Shown here one piece after another: positions 14,927 to 24,154 of a stretch of 37,503 nt of DNA (position 1 is the stretch's first letter; each line of letters begins with the position of its first letter). The notes beneath the pieces were generated by a model that saw only the letters and a program-made list of their open reading frames with translations, did not search any database and was not told the origin of the DNA. The DNA comes from Pseudomonadota bacterium (GTDB lineage Bacteria > Pseudomonadota > Alphaproteobacteria > Acetobacterales > Acetobacteraceae). Both the position numbers and the translations under genes were made by a program. The DNA is taken from NCBI GenBank assembly GCA_021808315.1, contig JAKBBY010000009.1, forward strand, positions 1 to 37,503, given 5' to 3'.

Positions 14927-17395
14927 GTGATCGCCTTGCCACCCCGCTTTGCCGATTGGTTTGCCGCACGCGGCTGGCATCTGCGCGCGCATCAGCGTGC
15001 AGTGCTGCAAGCCGTGCAAGATCAGCACCATGCCTTGCTGATCGCGCCCACGGGCGGCGGCAAGACCTTGGCCGGATTTTTACCAAGCCTGATCGAACTG
15101 ACCGACGCACCGACGGATCATCTGCACACGCTCTATATCAGCCCGCTGAAGGCGCTGGCCACCGATATTGCCCGCAATTTACAAGCACCGATCGACGAGA
15201 TGAAGTTGCCGATCCGGGTGGAAACCCGCAGCGGTGATACGCCCGCCAATCGCCGGGCGCGCCAGCGCGCGCGTCCGCCCCATCTATTGCTGACCACCCC
15301 GGAAAGCTTAGCGCTCTTGGTTTATGCGCCCAACGCCGGTGATTATTTCGCCGGGCTGCGCATGATCGTGATCGACGAGGTGCATGCGCTGGCCGGCACC
15401 AAGCGCGGCGATCAACTCGCGCTCTGCTTGGCCCGGCTCAACACCCTAGCCCCTGCCGCCCGGCGCATCGGGCTTTCAGCGACCATCGCGCATCCGCAAG
15501 CGATACAGCGCTTTGTCTCCCCGGATGGCCAAGGGGCCGACACCCGGTTGATTATCGGTGAAGCGGGGTCCGCCCCGGTGATCGAGATGCTGATTGCCCC
15601 GGTGCGCATGCCCTGGTCCGGCCATATGGGGCTGATGGCGGCGGGCGCGATTTTGGAGCGGGTCAAAGCGGCGCGGATGAGCATTATCTTTGTCAATACC
15701 AGGGCGCAGGCGGAGCTGATGTTCGAGGCGCTCTGGCGGCATAATGACGAGACCATCCCGATTGCCCTGCATCATGGTAGCCTCGCGGTCGAACAACGGC
15801 GGCGGGTTGAGGCGGCGATGGCGCAAGGGGCGTTACGCGCCGTGGTCGCAACCTCCTCGCTCGATCTGGGGATCGATTGGGCGTCGGTCGATCAAGTCAT
15901 CCAGGTCGCCGCCCCAAAAGGCGTGTCGCGGCTGATGCAGCGTTTGGGCCGCGCCAATCATCGGCTCGATGAAGCCTCGCACGCCCTGCTGGTTCCCGCC
16001 AATCGCTTCGAGGTGCTGGAATGTGTCGCCGCCATCGCCAGCGTCGCGGCGGGCGAGTTGGATGGTGATCCGCCACGCCCCGGTGCGCTCGATGTGCTGG
16101 CCCAGCATATTCTGGGCTGCGCCTGCGCGGGTCCGTTTCACCCTGATGATCTTTATACCGAAATCACCCGCGCCAGCCCCTATGCGCATCTGCCGCGCGC
16201 GGATTTCGAGGATGTGCTGCGCTATGTCGAGGATGGCGGCTACGCCCTCGCCGTCTATGAACGCTACCGGAAACTATTCCGCGACGCCGAGGGCCTTGTG
16301 CATGTGCGAAACCAAAAATTGGTGCGCCAATTCAGAATGAATCTCGGCACCATCGTCGAAGCACCGACGCTGAAATTGCGCCTTAAACATGAGCGCGGCC
16401 CGGTTTTGGGTGAGGTTGAGGAATATTTTGCCGCGATGCTGCGCCCAGGCGATACGTTTCTATTCGCGGGACGGCGGCTGAGCTTCGTCGGTTTGCGGGA
16501 AACCAGCCTGATTGCGGTGGATGGCGGCGTCGGCGAGCCGAAAATCCCGGCCTATGTTGGTGGCCGGATGCCGCTCTCCACCCATCTGGCGGACCGGGTG
16601 CGCGCCTTATTGCAGCGCCGGGCCGATTGGGATCAATTGCCAGCGCCAGTGCGCGAATGGTTGGAGATGCAAGCACTGCGCTCAGATTTGCCCGGCGAGA
16701 CCGATTTGTTGGTTGAAACCTTCCCCCGGGGCGGGCGGTGGTATTTAGTCGCTTATTGCTTTGAGGGTCGCCAGGCGCATCAGGCGCTGGGCATGTTGCT
16801 GACCCGCCGCATGGAGCGGTTTGGCGATCAGCCTTTGGGCTTCGTTGCGACCGATTATGTGCTGGGCATTTGGAGCGCCCGCCCGCCCCACGACATCGCC
16901 CGATTATTCGCGCCCGATTTGCTCGGCGATGATTTAGAAGAATGGCTCGCCGAGAGTGCGATGCTCAAGCGCAGCTTTCGCGCCGTTGCAGTTATCGCAG
17001 GTTTAATCGAACGGGTGCATCCTGGCGGCGAACGCAACCGTAGACAGATCACGATCAATACCGATCTGATTTACGATGTACTGCGCAAACATGAACCAAA
17101 CCATATTCTCCTCCGCGCCACCCGTGCCGATGCCGCGCATGGGCTGGTCGATCTCAGCCGAATCGCCGGTATGCTCAACCGCATTCAAGGCCGGATCACG
17201 CACCGCGCCCTCGCGCGCGTCTCGCCGCTCGCCGTGCCGGTATTGCTCGAAATCGGGCGCGAGCCGATCCGTGGGCTTAGCGGCGAGGATGCGCTGCTTG
17301 ATGAGGCCGCTTCAAGGGTCGCCGAGCTGGTCGCCGAATGTTTCGATGACCCCCCTGCCCGCCCGGCCACTCTGGCGCAACGGGCGGCGATGTGA
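14927..17395 (+). CDS. Ligase-associated DEXH box helicase (Lhr-core type)
   Basis: The protein has 822 residues from a GTG start at 14927, just before the conserved LPPRFADWFAARGWHLRAHQ. Helicase motifs are Walker A PTGGGKT (41-47), motif Ia SPLKALATD (72-80), TTPESL, DEVH (150-153), motif III SAT (184-186), and motif VI-like RLGRANHR in the second RecA domain. A winged-helix and Lhr-core C-terminal region follows. It is an ATP-driven superfamily 2 helicase, likely translocating 3' to 5' on single-stranded DNA to open damaged duplexes for the partner nuclease and ligase. The length fits the ligase-associated subfamily, which lacks the extra C-terminus of full-length Lhr. PdeM follows after 13 bases. 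Confidence 0.94.
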   Translation: MIALPPRFADWFAARGWHLRAHQRAVLQAVQDQHHALLIAPTGGGKTLAGFLPSLIELTDAPTDHLHTLYISPLKALATDIARNLQAPIDEMKLPIRVETRSGDTPANRRARQRARPPHLLLTTPESLALLVYAPNAGDYFAGLRMIVIDEVHALAGTKRGDQLALCLARLNTLAPAARRIGLSATIAHPQAIQRFVSPDGQGADTRLIIGEAGSAPVIEMLIAPVRMPWSGHMGLMAAGAILERVKAARMSIIFVNTRAQAELMFEALWRHNDETIPIALHHGSLAVEQRRRVEAAMAQGALRAVVATSSLDLGIDWASVDQVIQVAAPKGVSRLMQRLGRANHRLDEASHALLVPANRFEVLECVAAIASVAAGELDGDPPRPGALDVLAQHILGCACAGPFHPDDLYTEITRASPYAHLPRADFEDVLRYVEDGGYALAVYERYRKLFRDAEGLVHVRNQKLVRQFRMNLGTIVEAPTLKLRLKHERGPVLGEVEEYFAAMLRPGDTFLFAGRRLSFVGLRETSLIAVDGGVGEPKIPAYVGGRMPLSTHLADRVRALLQRRADWDQLPAPVREWLEMQALRSDLPGETDLLVETFPRGGRWYLVAYCFEGRQAHQALGMLLTRRMERFGDQPLGFVATDYVLGIWSARPPHDIARLFAPDLLGDDLEEWLAESAMLKRSFRAVAVIAGLIERVHPGGERNRRQITINTDLIYDVLRKHEPNHILLRATRADAAHGLVDLSRIAGMLNRIQGRITHRALARVSPLAVPVLLEIGREPIRGLSGEDALLDEAASRVAELVAECFDDPPARPATLAQRAAM

Positions 17396-17408
17396 AATTG
17401 ACCAAACC

Positions 17409-18086
17409 ATGAATGCTGCGCCGCTCCACCGCGCCGGTCACCGGTTTTTGCTCGACCCCGCAGGGATCGTGTTTTGGCCCGCGCATAAAACCATGATCGT
17501 GGCCGATTTGCATCTGGAAAAAGCCTCTGCCGGCGCTGTCCACGGCCAATTAATGCCGCCCTATGACAGCCGCACCACGCTGGATCGGCTGGCACGGCTG
17601 GTGCGCCGCTACCGGCCAGAGACCATCATCGCGCTTGGCGATTCGTTTCACGACTCCGCAGGGCGGCACCGGATGGCCGCCGAGGACGCCGCCCGGCTCG
17701 CGCGGCTGGAATCAGCACAGCGCTGGGTGTGGATCGCGGGTAATCACGATCCCGCGACCGATTGGCCAACCGATTGGACCCTCGATGCGGTGACGCTGCG
17801 CCACCAAGCGGGCACCGAGCCGCCCGGCGCGCTGGAGTTTTCCGGGCATTTTCATCCCAAAGCGAGCATTATCACCCGCGCCGCACGGATCACCCGCCCA
17901 TGCTTCGTGGTCGATCACCAACGGGTGATCCTGCCCAGTTTCGGTGCCTATACGGGCGGGCTTGACGTGACCGCCGCCCCGATCCGTCGGCTGTTTCCCC
18001 GTGGCGGGCAGGTATTTTTGCTCGGCACCGACCGTTTGCATTGTTTCGCGTTGGCCGATGCCGCGCGGGCAGCACGAGCGGCGTGA
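17409..18086 (+). CDS. pdeM: Ligase-associated phosphoesterase/endonuclease PdeM
   Basis: The protein has 225 residues from ATG 17409. The calcineurin-like metal site is complete: D33-L-H35, G77-D78, G-N112-H113-D114 and G146-H147-F-H149. PdeM is the fourth member of the ligase-associated DNA damage response set and is described as a phosphodiesterase or endonuclease acting on DNA. It sits directly behind the helicase. Its stop overlaps the photolyase start by one base (TGATG), coupling the repair set to photoreactivation. A longer in-frame ORF begins inside the helicase gene but lacks family sequence there. Confidence 0.93.
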   Translation: MNAAPLHRAGHRFLLDPAGIVFWPAHKTMIVADLHLEKASAGAVHGQLMPPYDSRTTLDRLARLVRRYRPETIIALGDSFHDSAGRHRMAAEDAARLARLESAQRWVWIAGNHDPATDWPTDWTLDAVTLRHQAGTEPPGALEFSGHFHPKASIITRAARITRPCFVVDHQRVILPSFGAYTGGLDVTAAPIRRLFPRGGQVFLLGTDRLHCFALADAARAARAA

Positions 18087-19504
18087 TGGCACAATCACTG
18101 GTCTGGCTGCGCAATGATTTGCGCCTCGCCGATAATCCCGCTTTAGCCGCCGGCCTCGCCGAAGGTGCCGTCGTGCTGGTTTATGTGCTGGACCCGGCAG
18201 CACGCTGGGGCGGTGCGTCGCTCTGGTGGCTGCATCATTCGCTGGAACGGTTGGGCGCGGATATTGCGGCGCGCGGCGGGCAGTTGGTGCTCCGCCGTGG
18301 CGATTCCCGCACGATCATCCCCGCCTTGGCGCGCGAAATCGGCGCGACCAGTGTGCAGGCAGGACGCGCCCATGAGCCTTATTTGCGCGCCATTGATCGC
18401 GACGTTGCCGCATCCTTGCAAAAAATCGGCGTCGCGTTTCACCGCCATCGTTCGGCCTTGGCGCTGCCACCGGAATCAGTATTGACCCAAGCGGGCGGGG
18501 TGTATGGCGTCTATACGCCGTTTTCCCGCGCCTGCTTTGAGGCATTGGCGCTCCGCCCGCCCATCCCCGCCCCGGCCAAATTCCCCGCCACCCGGCCCAT
18601 CGCGCGTGAGCATCTGGCTGATTGGGGCCTGCTGCCCACCGCACCCGATTGGGCCGGCGGCCTGCGCGCCACTTGGCAGCCCGGTGAGGCCGGTGCGCAA
18701 GCGCAGCTCGCAGCCTTTAGCCCCGCCCGGCTTGATCATTATGATCTGAGCCGCAATCAGCCGGGCATTCCCGGCACCTCGATGCTCTCGCCGCATTTAC
18801 ATTGGGGCGAAATCGCCATCGATACGGTCTGGCGCATGATCGACGCACAGCCAACTCCGCGCCATGAGGGCAAGCACATCTACCTGAAAGAATTGCTCTG
18901 GCGCGAATTCGCGGCCTATTTGCTCTGGCATCATCCGAGCTTGGAAACAACGCCGATGCGTGCCGCGTTCGAGCAAGTCGCATGGCGCGACGCCCCCGCC
19001 GACCTGCGCGCCTGGCAGCGCGGCCTCACCGGCGTGCCAATCGTTGATGCCGGTATGCGGCAACTTTGGCAAACCGGCTGGCTGCATAATCGGGTGCGAA
19101 TGATCGTTGCGTCCTATCTGGTCAAACATTTGCTGATCCCCTGGCAGGTTGGCGCGGCGTGGTTTTGGGATACGCTGGTCGATGCCGATCACGCATCGAA
19201 CGCCGCGTCTTGGCAATGGGTGGCCGGTTCAGGCGCTGATGCGGCACCCTATTTCCGGGTGTTCAACCCGGTGTTGCAGGGCGAAAAATTCGATCCCGAC
19301 GGCTCTTATGTGCGCCGCTACGTGCCCGAGCTGGCCCGCCTGCCGGATGCGCATCTCCATGCGCCCTGGCAAGCACCCGAGATGATCCTGCGAGGCGCTG
19401 GCGTGGTGTTGGGTAAGGATTATCCAAAGCCATTGGTGGATTTGAAATATGGCCGCGAGCGTGCGCTGGCCGCGTTCAAAGTATTGGGAAAGAATGCCGC
19501 ATGA
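18086..19504 (+). CDS. phrB: Deoxyribodipyrimidine photolyase (cryptochrome/photolyase family, class I type)
   Basis: The protein has 472 residues from ATG 18086. The N-terminal photolyase alpha/beta domain (SLVWLRNDLRLADNPAL, 4-20) binds the antenna cofactor. The C-terminal FAD domain (about 225-430) contains SMLSPHLHWGEI, WQTGWLHNRVRMIVASYL and DADHASNAASWQWVAGSG, then FNPVLQGEKFDPDGSYVRRY, all diagnostic of class I CPD photolyases. It uses blue light to split UV-induced cyclobutane pyrimidine dimers. The gene overlaps pdeM by one base and the next FAD oxidoreductase gene by four, so it lies in the middle of one continuous plus-strand operon. Confidence 0.95.
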   Translation: MAQSLVWLRNDLRLADNPALAAGLAEGAVVLVYVLDPAARWGGASLWWLHHSLERLGADIAARGGQLVLRRGDSRTIIPALAREIGATSVQAGRAHEPYLRAIDRDVAASLQKIGVAFHRHRSALALPPESVLTQAGGVYGVYTPFSRACFEALALRPPIPAPAKFPATRPIAREHLADWGLLPTAPDWAGGLRATWQPGEAGAQAQLAAFSPARLDHYDLSRNQPGIPGTSMLSPHLHWGEIAIDTVWRMIDAQPTPRHEGKHIYLKELLWREFAAYLLWHHPSLETTPMRAAFEQVAWRDAPADLRAWQRGLTGVPIVDAGMRQLWQTGWLHNRVRMIVASYLVKHLLIPWQVGAAWFWDTLVDADHASNAASWQWVAGSGADAAPYFRVFNPVLQGEKFDPDGSYVRRYVPELARLPDAHLHAPWQAPEMILRGAGVVLGKDYPKPLVDLKYGRERALAAFKVLGKNAA

Positions 19505-20802
19505 ACCATGAAAGACCCCGTCTCGCGGTGGTTGGTGCGGGCATTGCGGGCCTTGCGATGGCATGGCTCGCCCGCAATGATTATGACGTGACGTTATTCG
19601 AAGCCGAAAATCGGCTCGGCGGTCATGCCGATACCCAGCATGTTATGATCGATGGGCGTGAAATCGCGGTCGATACTGGTTTCATCGTGCTCAATGACCG
19701 CAACTATCCGAACCTTGAGGGGTTATTCGCCGCATTGGGCGTCGCAACCCATGACAGTGACATGTCATTCGGCGTCTCAATTGGCGATGGAGCCTTGGAA
19801 TATGGTGGCGGCTCCATCGGCCAGCTCTTCGCGCAAAAAACCAATCTGCTCAAGCCACGTTTCTGGCGCATGATCCAGGATATTTTGCGGTTCAATCGCG
19901 AAGCCCCGGCTCTGATCACCAGCAACAGCACTGAAAGTTTGGGTGCCTATATCGAACGCAATGGCTATAGCGCGGGCTTTGCCGAGGATCATATCCTGCC
20001 GATGGGTGCCGCGATCTGGTCGGCGTCGATTGAGGGGATGCGCGAATTTCCGGCGCGCAATTTCGTGCGGTTTTTTCATAATCATGGCCTGCTCACCGTC
20101 AATAACCGGCCACAATGGCGCACCGTCACCGGCGGCTCGTGCTGCTATGTCGCGAAGCTGCGCGCCGCCTTGGGCCCGCGCGTGCGCGTCGCGAGCAAAG
20201 TGCGCGAAATCCAACGCGATGCAGGCGGCGTTACCATCATAATCGATGGCGAGGCGATCCGGTTTGATCAGGCCGTACTCGCTTGCCACGCCGATGAAGC
20301 CTTGGCGATGATCGCAGCCCCGAGCGCGCTGGAGCAATCGATCTTGGGTGCCATAGGCTTTCAGGATAATCGCGCCGTGCTGCATACCGATGCAACCTTA
20401 ATGCCCAAGCGCCGCGCCGTTTGGTCATCATGGAATTATTTGGCACGCAGCAGCCGCGATCATCAACATGGCGTTAGTCTGACCTATTGGATGAACCTTC
20501 TACAAGGCATGCAAACCAGCAAGCCGCTCCTGGTTACGCTCAACCCGCTGATCGAACCCGCTGCCGACGCAATTTTGCTTGAGCGGCATTATCGCCATCC
20601 GCAATTCAACGCGCAAGCCATGGCGGCGCAGGAACAGCTTCCCGCCATTCAAGGCAAAGCCGGGCTATGGTTTGCTGGCGCCTGGACCGGCTGGGGATTT
20701 CATGAGGATGGTATCGCTTCCGCCGTGCATATTGCGCGCGCTTTGGGCATCAATGTCCCTTGGCGCGCCGCCGATCACCGCCCAGCGTCGCAGGCCGCAT
20801 GA
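19501..20802 (+). CDS. FAD-dependent oxidoreductase (amine-oxidase-like, COG2907 type)
   Basis: The protein has 433 residues. It starts with a Rossmann dinucleotide motif, G12-A-G14-I-A-G17, with the acidic strand end at FEAENRLGGHAD, typical of NAD(P)/FAD-binding flavin amine oxidase and desaturase relatives. The C-terminal FAD segment is GLWFAGAWTGWGFHEDGIAS. Homologues nearly always occur beside DUF1365 and CFA-like methyltransferase genes, as here. In Rhodobacter sphaeroides such flavoproteins and methyltransferases belong to unusual fatty acid formation (furan fatty acids) and the singlet-oxygen response. Transfer of that role here is an inference. It overlaps photolyase and DUF1365 by four bases each. 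Confidence 0.9.
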   Translation: MNHERPRLAVVGAGIAGLAMAWLARNDYDVTLFEAENRLGGHADTQHVMIDGREIAVDTGFIVLNDRNYPNLEGLFAALGVATHDSDMSFGVSIGDGALEYGGGSIGQLFAQKTNLLKPRFWRMIQDILRFNREAPALITSNSTESLGAYIERNGYSAGFAEDHILPMGAAIWSASIEGMREFPARNFVRFFHNHGLLTVNNRPQWRTVTGGSCCYVAKLRAALGPRVRVASKVREIQRDAGGVTIIIDGEAIRFDQAVLACHADEALAMIAAPSALEQSILGAIGFQDNRAVLHTDATLMPKRRAVWSSWNYLARSSRDHQHGVSLTYWMNLLQGMQTSKPLLVTLNPLIEPAADAILLERHYRHPQFNAQAMAAQEQLPAIQGKAGLWFAGAWTGWGFHEDGIASAVHIARALGINVPWRAADHRPASQAA

Positions 20803-21596
20803 ATAATCTCGCTACCCCCGCAGCGATGATCGAGCCGCCGCAAATCTATGCGGGCAAGGTTAGTCACGTGCGGGTCGAAAAATTCATCCACCGCTTTATC
20901 TATCGGCTCTGGATGCTCGCAGTGGATTTGGACGACCTTGATCAATTCGCTGCCCGCAGCAGGCTGTTTCGCCATAACCGCGTTGGGCTGATCAGCGTGC
21001 ATGATCGCGATCACGGCCCGCGGGACGGCTCCGCGCTGCGGCCATGGGCTGAGGCCATTCTCGCGGCGCATGGCCAGGAAATCTACGCCGCGCGCATCCG
21101 TTTCATGGTGATCCCCCGTATCTTGGGATATGCATTCAACCCAATTGCGTTTTACTTCTGTTACGCGGCTGATGGCACGCTCGGTGCGGTGTTGCACCAA
21201 GTGAAAAACACCTTTGGCGACCAAGTCATTTACGCAATCCCGGTCGCCCCTGGCACCGGCACTGTGCGGCAAATGGCCGCGAAATCCATGCATGTCTCAC
21301 CGTTTTTCGACATGAACGGGCAGTATGATTTCACCTTCAGCCGCCCCGGCCTACAGTTTCGTCTGGGTATCCGCTACAAAGCCGCAGCGCCGCGCTTGAA
21401 TGTGGTGATGGCGCTGCGCGCCATGCCCGCGACCGATAACGCCTTGACCGCCCAATTATTGCGCATGCCATTCATGGCGTTCAAAGTGATTGCGGCGATC
21501 CACTGGCATGCGCTGCGCCTATTCCTGCGCGGTGCGATGTTCCATCGCGAACCCTCACTTGTCCATCCGCCCGTTATTCCTGGAGAAACGTCATGA
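20799..21596 (+). CDS. DUF1365 family protein
   Basis: The protein has 265 residues, starting at the ATG that overlaps the preceding stop (ATGA). Conserved family stretches are FIHRFIYRLWMLAVDLDD near the start and RFMVIPRILGYAFNPIAFY in the middle. The biochemical role is unknown. Its constant company, an FAD oxidoreductase and a CFA-like methyltransferase, suggests participation in membrane fatty acid modification. No signal peptide or clear membrane helix was seen. It overlaps the methyltransferase by four bases, with a GGAG ribosome binding site for that gene inside its own end. Confidence 0.92.
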   Translation: MNNLATPAAMIEPPQIYAGKVSHVRVEKFIHRFIYRLWMLAVDLDDLDQFAARSRLFRHNRVGLISVHDRDHGPRDGSALRPWAEAILAAHGQEIYAARIRFMVIPRILGYAFNPIAFYFCYAADGTLGAVLHQVKNTFGDQVIYAIPVAPGTGTVRQMAAKSMHVSPFFDMNGQYDFTFSRPGLQFRLGIRYKAAAPRLNVVMALRAMPATDNALTAQLLRMPFMAFKVIAAIHWHALRLFLRGAMFHREPSLVHPPVIPGETS

Positions 21597-22810
21597 CCGA
21601 CGCGACCACCATCAACCATGCGAGCCTGCCGCGTGACCGCCGCTTGCGGCTTGGTCTCAGCATCGCCCGCTTGATCAAGGCGGGTACCTTGGAAGTCATT
21701 TTGCCCGATGGCAGCGTGCATCATTTCGCGGGCGCCGAACCCGGCCCCGCCGCAACATTGATCGTGCGCGACGCCCGAATGATTGCCAAGCTCGTGTTTG
21801 GCGGCAGTCTAGGCCTGAGCGAAGCGTATCTGGACGGTGATTGGGACAGCCCCAATTTGATCGACGTGCTGCGCCTCGGCACGCTGAACGAGGCGGCCTG
21901 GGAGGACATGTTGCGCGGCAAATTATGGGCGCGGGTGGTCAGCGCCATCGCGCATAAATTGCGCCCAAACACCCGCAAAGGGGCGCGGCGCAACATCGCC
22001 GAACATTATGATCTGGGCAATGAGTTTTACGCCTCCTGGCTTGATGGCACCATGACCTACTCCGCCGCCTTGTTTGATCGCGATGCGTCCAATCTGGAGG
22101 CCGCCCAGCGCTCGAAAATCCACCGTCTCTGCAAGGCGCTCGAATTGCAGCCGGGCATGAGCGTGCTCGAAGTGGGCTGCGGCTGGGGCAGTTTTGCCGA
22201 AATCGCCGCGCGCGATTATGGCGCATCGGTCACCGGCATCACCTTGTCGCGCGAGCAATTGGAATTCGGCCAGGCCCGCATTGCCAAATCGGGCTTGTCT
22301 GATCGGGTAACCCTCGAATTGCGCGATTATCGCGATGTGTCCCAGCAATTTGATCGGATCGCCTCAATCGAAATGTTCGAAGCCGTGGGCGAATCTTATT
22401 GGCCAACCTATTTCAACTGCCTGCATGATCGCCTGCGCCCCGGCGGGCTGGCCGGATTGCAAATCATCACCATCGCTGATCGTTATTTCGAGGATTACCG
22501 CTCTAGCGCCGATTTTATCCAACGCTACGTGTTTCCCGGCGGCATGTTGCCCTCACCGAGCAGGCTCCATGCGGAAATCAACCGAGCCGGCTTGCATGTG
22601 CGTGATAGTTTTTGGTTCGGCACCGACTATGCCGATACGCTGGCGCGCTGGGGCAAGGCCTTCCAGGATTCTTGGCCGCGCATCGCCAAATTTTCCCGCC
22701 AATATGACACACGCTTCAAACGGTTGTGGGAATTCTATCTCGCTTATTGCGAGGCGGGGTTTCGCGCCGGCTGGACCGATGTCGGGCAGTTCGTGATCGC
22801 GCGGCCCTGA
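21593..22810 (+). CDS. Cyclopropane-fatty-acyl-phospholipid synthase-like methyltransferase
   Basis: The protein has 405 residues. It carries the CFA synthase pattern NIAEHYDLGNEFYASWLD (134-151) followed by TMTYSAALF, the S-adenosylmethionine motif VLEVGCGWGS (191-200), and FEAVGESYWPTYF and FIQRYVFPGGMLPSPS further on. CFA synthases transfer a methylene or methyl group from SAM to unsaturated acyl chains of membrane phospholipids. The product could be a cyclopropane or a methylated or furan fatty acid, and sequence alone does not decide which. Its start is coupled to DUF1365 through a four-base overlap with ribosome binding site GGAG. The transporter gene follows immediately in the same frame. 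Confidence 0.93.
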   Translation: MTDATTINHASLPRDRRLRLGLSIARLIKAGTLEVILPDGSVHHFAGAEPGPAATLIVRDARMIAKLVFGGSLGLSEAYLDGDWDSPNLIDVLRLGTLNEAAWEDMLRGKLWARVVSAIAHKLRPNTRKGARRNIAEHYDLGNEFYASWLDGTMTYSAALFDRDASNLEAAQRSKIHRLCKALELQPGMSVLEVGCGWGSFAEIAARDYGASVTGITLSREQLEFGQARIAKSGLSDRVTLELRDYRDVSQQFDRIASIEMFEAVGESYWPTYFNCLHDRLRPGGLAGLQIITIADRYFEDYRSSADFIQRYVFPGGMLPSPSRLHAEINRAGLHVRDSFWFGTDYADTLARWGKAFQDSWPRIAKFSRQYDTRFKRLWEFYLAYCEAGFRAGWTDVGQFVIARP

Positions 22811-24154
22811 TTGAACCAGCTGATCGCGCCCGCACGGGCGAAGCTGCCACTTCGCCTGTTGCTGATTTATGCCGGCCCCGCCTTGCCATTGGCGATGCTT
22901 GGCTTGCCCTTGTTAGTGATTTTGCCCGATTTCTGGGCCCACGATATCGGCGTGCGCCTTGCCACCGTGGGCTATGTGCTGAGCGCCGTGCGCATTTTTG
23001 ATGTGCTGATCGACCCCACGATTGGCCGGTTATCCGATCTCTCCCGCTCGCGCTTTGGCCGCCGAAAGCCCTTCATCGCCTGTGCCATCCCGATTGCCGG
23101 GGTCGGCACCATCGGCTTATTTTTCCCGCCGCACGGCGCAGGCGCGATCTGGCTGTTCATCACCTACGCGTTAGTCACCTGGTCATGGACCGCCTTGTCC
23201 CTGCCCTATTGGGCCTGGGGGGCCGAGCTTTCGGATAATTATGATGAACGCCAACGCATCACCAGCCTGCGCGAAGGCGGCACAATTGTCGGCATTCTGA
23301 TCTCCGCCGCGGCCCCGGTGGCGCTGAGCGTCACCAGCAATGCGGGCAAGGTGCATCTCCTCGCCATCATCACCTTGGCGATGAGCGTGCCGCTGATCAT
23401 GCTGGCGCTGCGCTACGTGCCAGACCCGCTGCCCCGCGTTAGCACGGCATCAGCAGCCAATATGCGCTCCACCTTGCGAATCGTGTGGGCCAATCGGCCA
23501 TTTCGCCGATTAATCGCGGCCTGGGCGGTCAATGGTTTGGCCAACGGCCTCCCAGCCGCGCTATTTTTGCTGGTCATCGCGCAGGTTTTGCACGCCGCCG
23601 CCGCCTCGGGCCCGATTTTACTGGTCTATTTTGCCGCCGCCATTCTCTCTGTGCCACTCTGGCAATTATTGGCGCGCGCCCGCAGCAAACATCTGGCCTG
23701 GACAATTGCCATGGCCATGTCCGGCATTGCCTTCATCTTTGTGCCGATCATTCGCCATTTGCCGAGTGCGTTAGTGCTGTTTGGTGTCATCAGCGTCTTT
23801 ACCGGCGCGGGGCTTGGGGCTGATTTCACCATCCCGCCCGCGATCCAGGCCGATGTGGTCGATGTCGATGAAGCCGCATCGGGCGAGCAGCGCGCCGGGC
23901 TCTATTTTGCCGCCGCCACCATGGCGCAGAAAGCGGGTAATTCGCTGGCACCGGGTATTGGCTTTGCCGTCTTGCAGGCCTTCGGATTTTCCACCAGAGG
24001 CCATAATAGCGCAATGGCGATTGGCGCCTTATTGGTGATGTATTGCGTGATCCCGGCGACACTCAAAATCATCGCCGCTTTATTGATGTGGCATTTCCCG
24101 CTGGATCGGCAGCATCAGGCGACATTGCGCGCTGAAATCGCGCTGCGTGCCTAA
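22811..24154 (+). CDS. MFS/GPH family transporter (melibiose-symporter-like)
   Basis: The protein has 447 residues from a TTG codon that directly follows the methyltransferase stop; no better start exists before the first membrane helix. About 12 hydrophobic segments are present. The GPH signature is visible as RIFDVLIDPTIGRLSDLSRS and RFGRRKPF (61-87), and the charged C-terminal half contains AIQADVVDVDEAASGEQRAG, a typical GPH element. GPH proteins are cation-coupled sugar symporters. Members found in CFA/DUF1365/FAD oxidoreductase clusters have no proven substrate, and a lipid-related cargo is only a guess. The next gene overlaps its end by eight bases. Confidence 0.9.
   Translation: MNQLIAPARAKLPLRLLLIYAGPALPLAMLGLPLLVILPDFWAHDIGVRLATVGYVLSAVRIFDVLIDPTIGRLSDLSRSRFGRRKPFIACAIPIAGVGTIGLFFPPHGAGAIWLFITYALVTWSWTALSLPYWAWGAELSDNYDERQRITSLREGGTIVGILISAAAPVALSVTSNAGKVHLLAIITLAMSVPLIMLALRYVPDPLPRVSTASAANMRSTLRIVWANRPFRRLIAAWAVNGLANGLPAALFLLVIAQVLHAAAASGPILLVYFAAAILSVPLWQLLARARSKHLAWTIAMAMSGIAFIFVPIIRHLPSALVLFGVISVFTGAGLGADFTIPPAIQADVVDVDEAASGEQRAGLYFAAATMAQKAGNSLAPGIGFAVLQAFGFSTRGHNSAMAIGALLVMYCVIPATLKIIAALLMWHFPLDRQHQATLRAEIALRA

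Noticed and set aside
12292-17395. A defence island or toxin-antitoxin reading of the ligase, nuclease and helicase genes
   Set aside because: All four genes match the chromosomal ligase-associated repair families, and there are no phage, integrase, restriction or antitoxin genes nearby.
17076-17408. N-terminal extension of PdeM within the helicase gene
   Set aside because: It lies in another frame of the helicase, lacks family sequence and would give an abnormally long PdeM.
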